A stretch of DNA of 42,946 bases, taken from Alphaproteobacteria bacterium. GTDB lineage: Bacteria > Pseudomonadota > Alphaproteobacteria > Micavibrionales > Micavibrionaceae. The stretch lies in assembly GCA_020442475.1 (NCBI GenBank), contig JAGRKA010000013.1:1-42946 (forward strand), written 5' to 3'. The translations under genes were made by a program, and so were the position numbers. The notes under the pieces were generated by a model. It was given only the letters and a program-made list of their open reading frames with translations, did no database searches and had not been told where the DNA came from. Positions 42,341-42,946 of this stretch are shown piece after piece. Position 1 is the stretch's first letter. The number at the start of each line of letters is the position of its first letter.

Positions 42341-42946
42341 ATGCGTAACAACACCCGAAACCTAACATACGCCTTCTCTCGAAAGCACAAAAAAATAACA
42401 GACCGCCCGAATGCCGCCGGACTCGATAGCCCCACATGGGCCATCCGCCGGCAAACCGTTCTGGCAGCGCACACCCCCATATTGCACAAAATCATGGATT
42501 TAGTCAGAGCGTTGCCGCTCCAAAATCAAGAGCGTATAGAACAGATTCTGGATCAGGCTGCCCGGCGCTATGGCGGCCCGGAAGAAACCCCCGCAGCCTT
42601 TTATGCAGACCGGAAAGCGCGTATAGAGCGCTATGTCGAAGAGCCATGCCGGGCCTTAACCGAACGGCTTTTAGATATGGGACACCGAACTCACGCGAGC
42701 AACGCTTACGGTGTAGGCCCTAAAGGCGTCTTCTGGAGCATAGCGGAAAAGAGCGGGCGCGCCCAAGACGGCCCCAAAGCGATGAGCTGTTATTTTACCT
42801 CGCTGGCCAATGGCCGAACCTATGTCTGGACTCTGCATAATGCCTTCCCGGTCCCCGAAATTACGCAAACCGTGCAGGTTGAAGACACGCTCCCCTATGG
42901 CGTACGAGAGCTGCCCCATCAGCTTTTATTCAATGCCCAGCCGCCC
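42341..42946 (+). CDS. Unidentified gene, truncated at the right edge
   Basis: An open frame begins with ATG at 42341 and runs 202 codons to the window end without a stop. The product starts with a basic stretch (MRNNTRNLTYAFSRKHKKIT). It contains a helical segment (HKIMDLVRALPLQNQERIEQ) and a later beta-rich part with YGVGPKGVFWSIAEKSGR and SLANGRTYVWTLHNAFPVP. There is no signal peptide or membrane span in the visible part, and the family is not recognised. Codon use looks like that of its neighbours. Confidence 0.65.
   Translation, partial: MRNNTRNLTYAFSRKHKKITDRPNAAGLDSPTWAIRRQTVLAAHTPILHKIMDLVRALPLQNQERIEQILDQAARRYGGPEETPAAFYADRKARIERYVEEPCRALTERLLDMGHRTHASNAYGVGPKGVFWSIAEKSGRAQDGPKAMSCYFTSLANGRTYVWTLHNAFPVPEITQTVQVEDTLPYGVRELPHQLLFNAQPP

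Noticed and set aside
1..42946. CRISPR arrays, tRNA or rRNA genes, insertion sequences, prophage genes
   Set aside because: No regularly spaced repeats, cloverleaf tRNA with a TTCGA arm, rRNA-like stretches, transposases or phage structural proteins were seen. The only cloverleaf-like structures are the two palindromic elements, which lack tRNA features.

Overview
The window looks like chromosomal DNA of a polarly flagellated alphaproteobacterium of moderate GC content. The evidence is FlhF/FlhG polar-flagellum regulators, a sigma-54 promoter ahead of flgK, a HisN-type histidinol phosphatase overlapping pdxH, the usual alphaproteobacterial rdgB/hemW neighbourhood, and a protein resembling the C-terminal part of the large alphaproteobacterial Suv3-like helicase. 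A Dot/Icm-like (type IVB) secretion cluster beside flagellar genes would fit a Micavibrio-like or related lineage, but nothing in the window fixes the taxon. No rRNA, tRNA, CRISPR array, insertion sequence or phage gene was seen, and no stretch longer than 300 bases lacks a gene.

Layout. 1-6 kb: the end of an unidentified gene, a FliK-like protein, flhG and flhF on the minus strand, a family 6 uracil/hypoxanthine-DNA glycosylase, and a frameshifted DUF3137 membrane protein. 6-9.7 kb: flgK-flgL behind a textbook sigma-54 site. 9.8-18 kb: a minus-strand run of TcpQ-domain protein, icmT, dotB, dotC, dotD, a lytic transglycosylase, a Pro/Gln-rich unknown, a DsbC/G-like disulfide isomerase and a FIST protein. 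This is a partial type IVB secretion locus with plausible assembly factors for peptidoglycan passage and disulfide formation. 18-20.6 kb: lemA, an HtpX-like protease and a BI-1 family membrane protein ending in a clear terminator. 20.6-22.4 kb: two unrecognised genes. 22.4-28.9 kb: alaS, hisN, pdxH and htpG. 28.9-38.4 kb: a secreted Cys-rich unknown, a zincin-like protein that has lost its active site, a ThDP enzyme, a 58-residue YjfB-like protein, a GNAT, a polyprenyl diphosphate synthase, an ArsP-like permease, small membrane proteins, a Rap1a/Tai-like protein and a stand-alone helicase C-terminal module. 38.4 kb to the end: a large exported unknown, hemW, an IcmD/DotP-like protein, rdgB and a truncated unknown gene.

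The most unusual structure is a roughly 130-bp cloverleaf-like palindromic element present twice. One copy lies in frame inside alaS and adds about 42 residues. The other fills almost the whole 180-bp divergent gap between alaS and hisN. The arms differ in sequence yet keep pairing, and the central arm is inverted between the copies. Other points of interest are the IcmD-like gene wedged between rdgB and hemW, a DotC without a lipobox, the zincin pseudoenzyme and the orphan helicase module.
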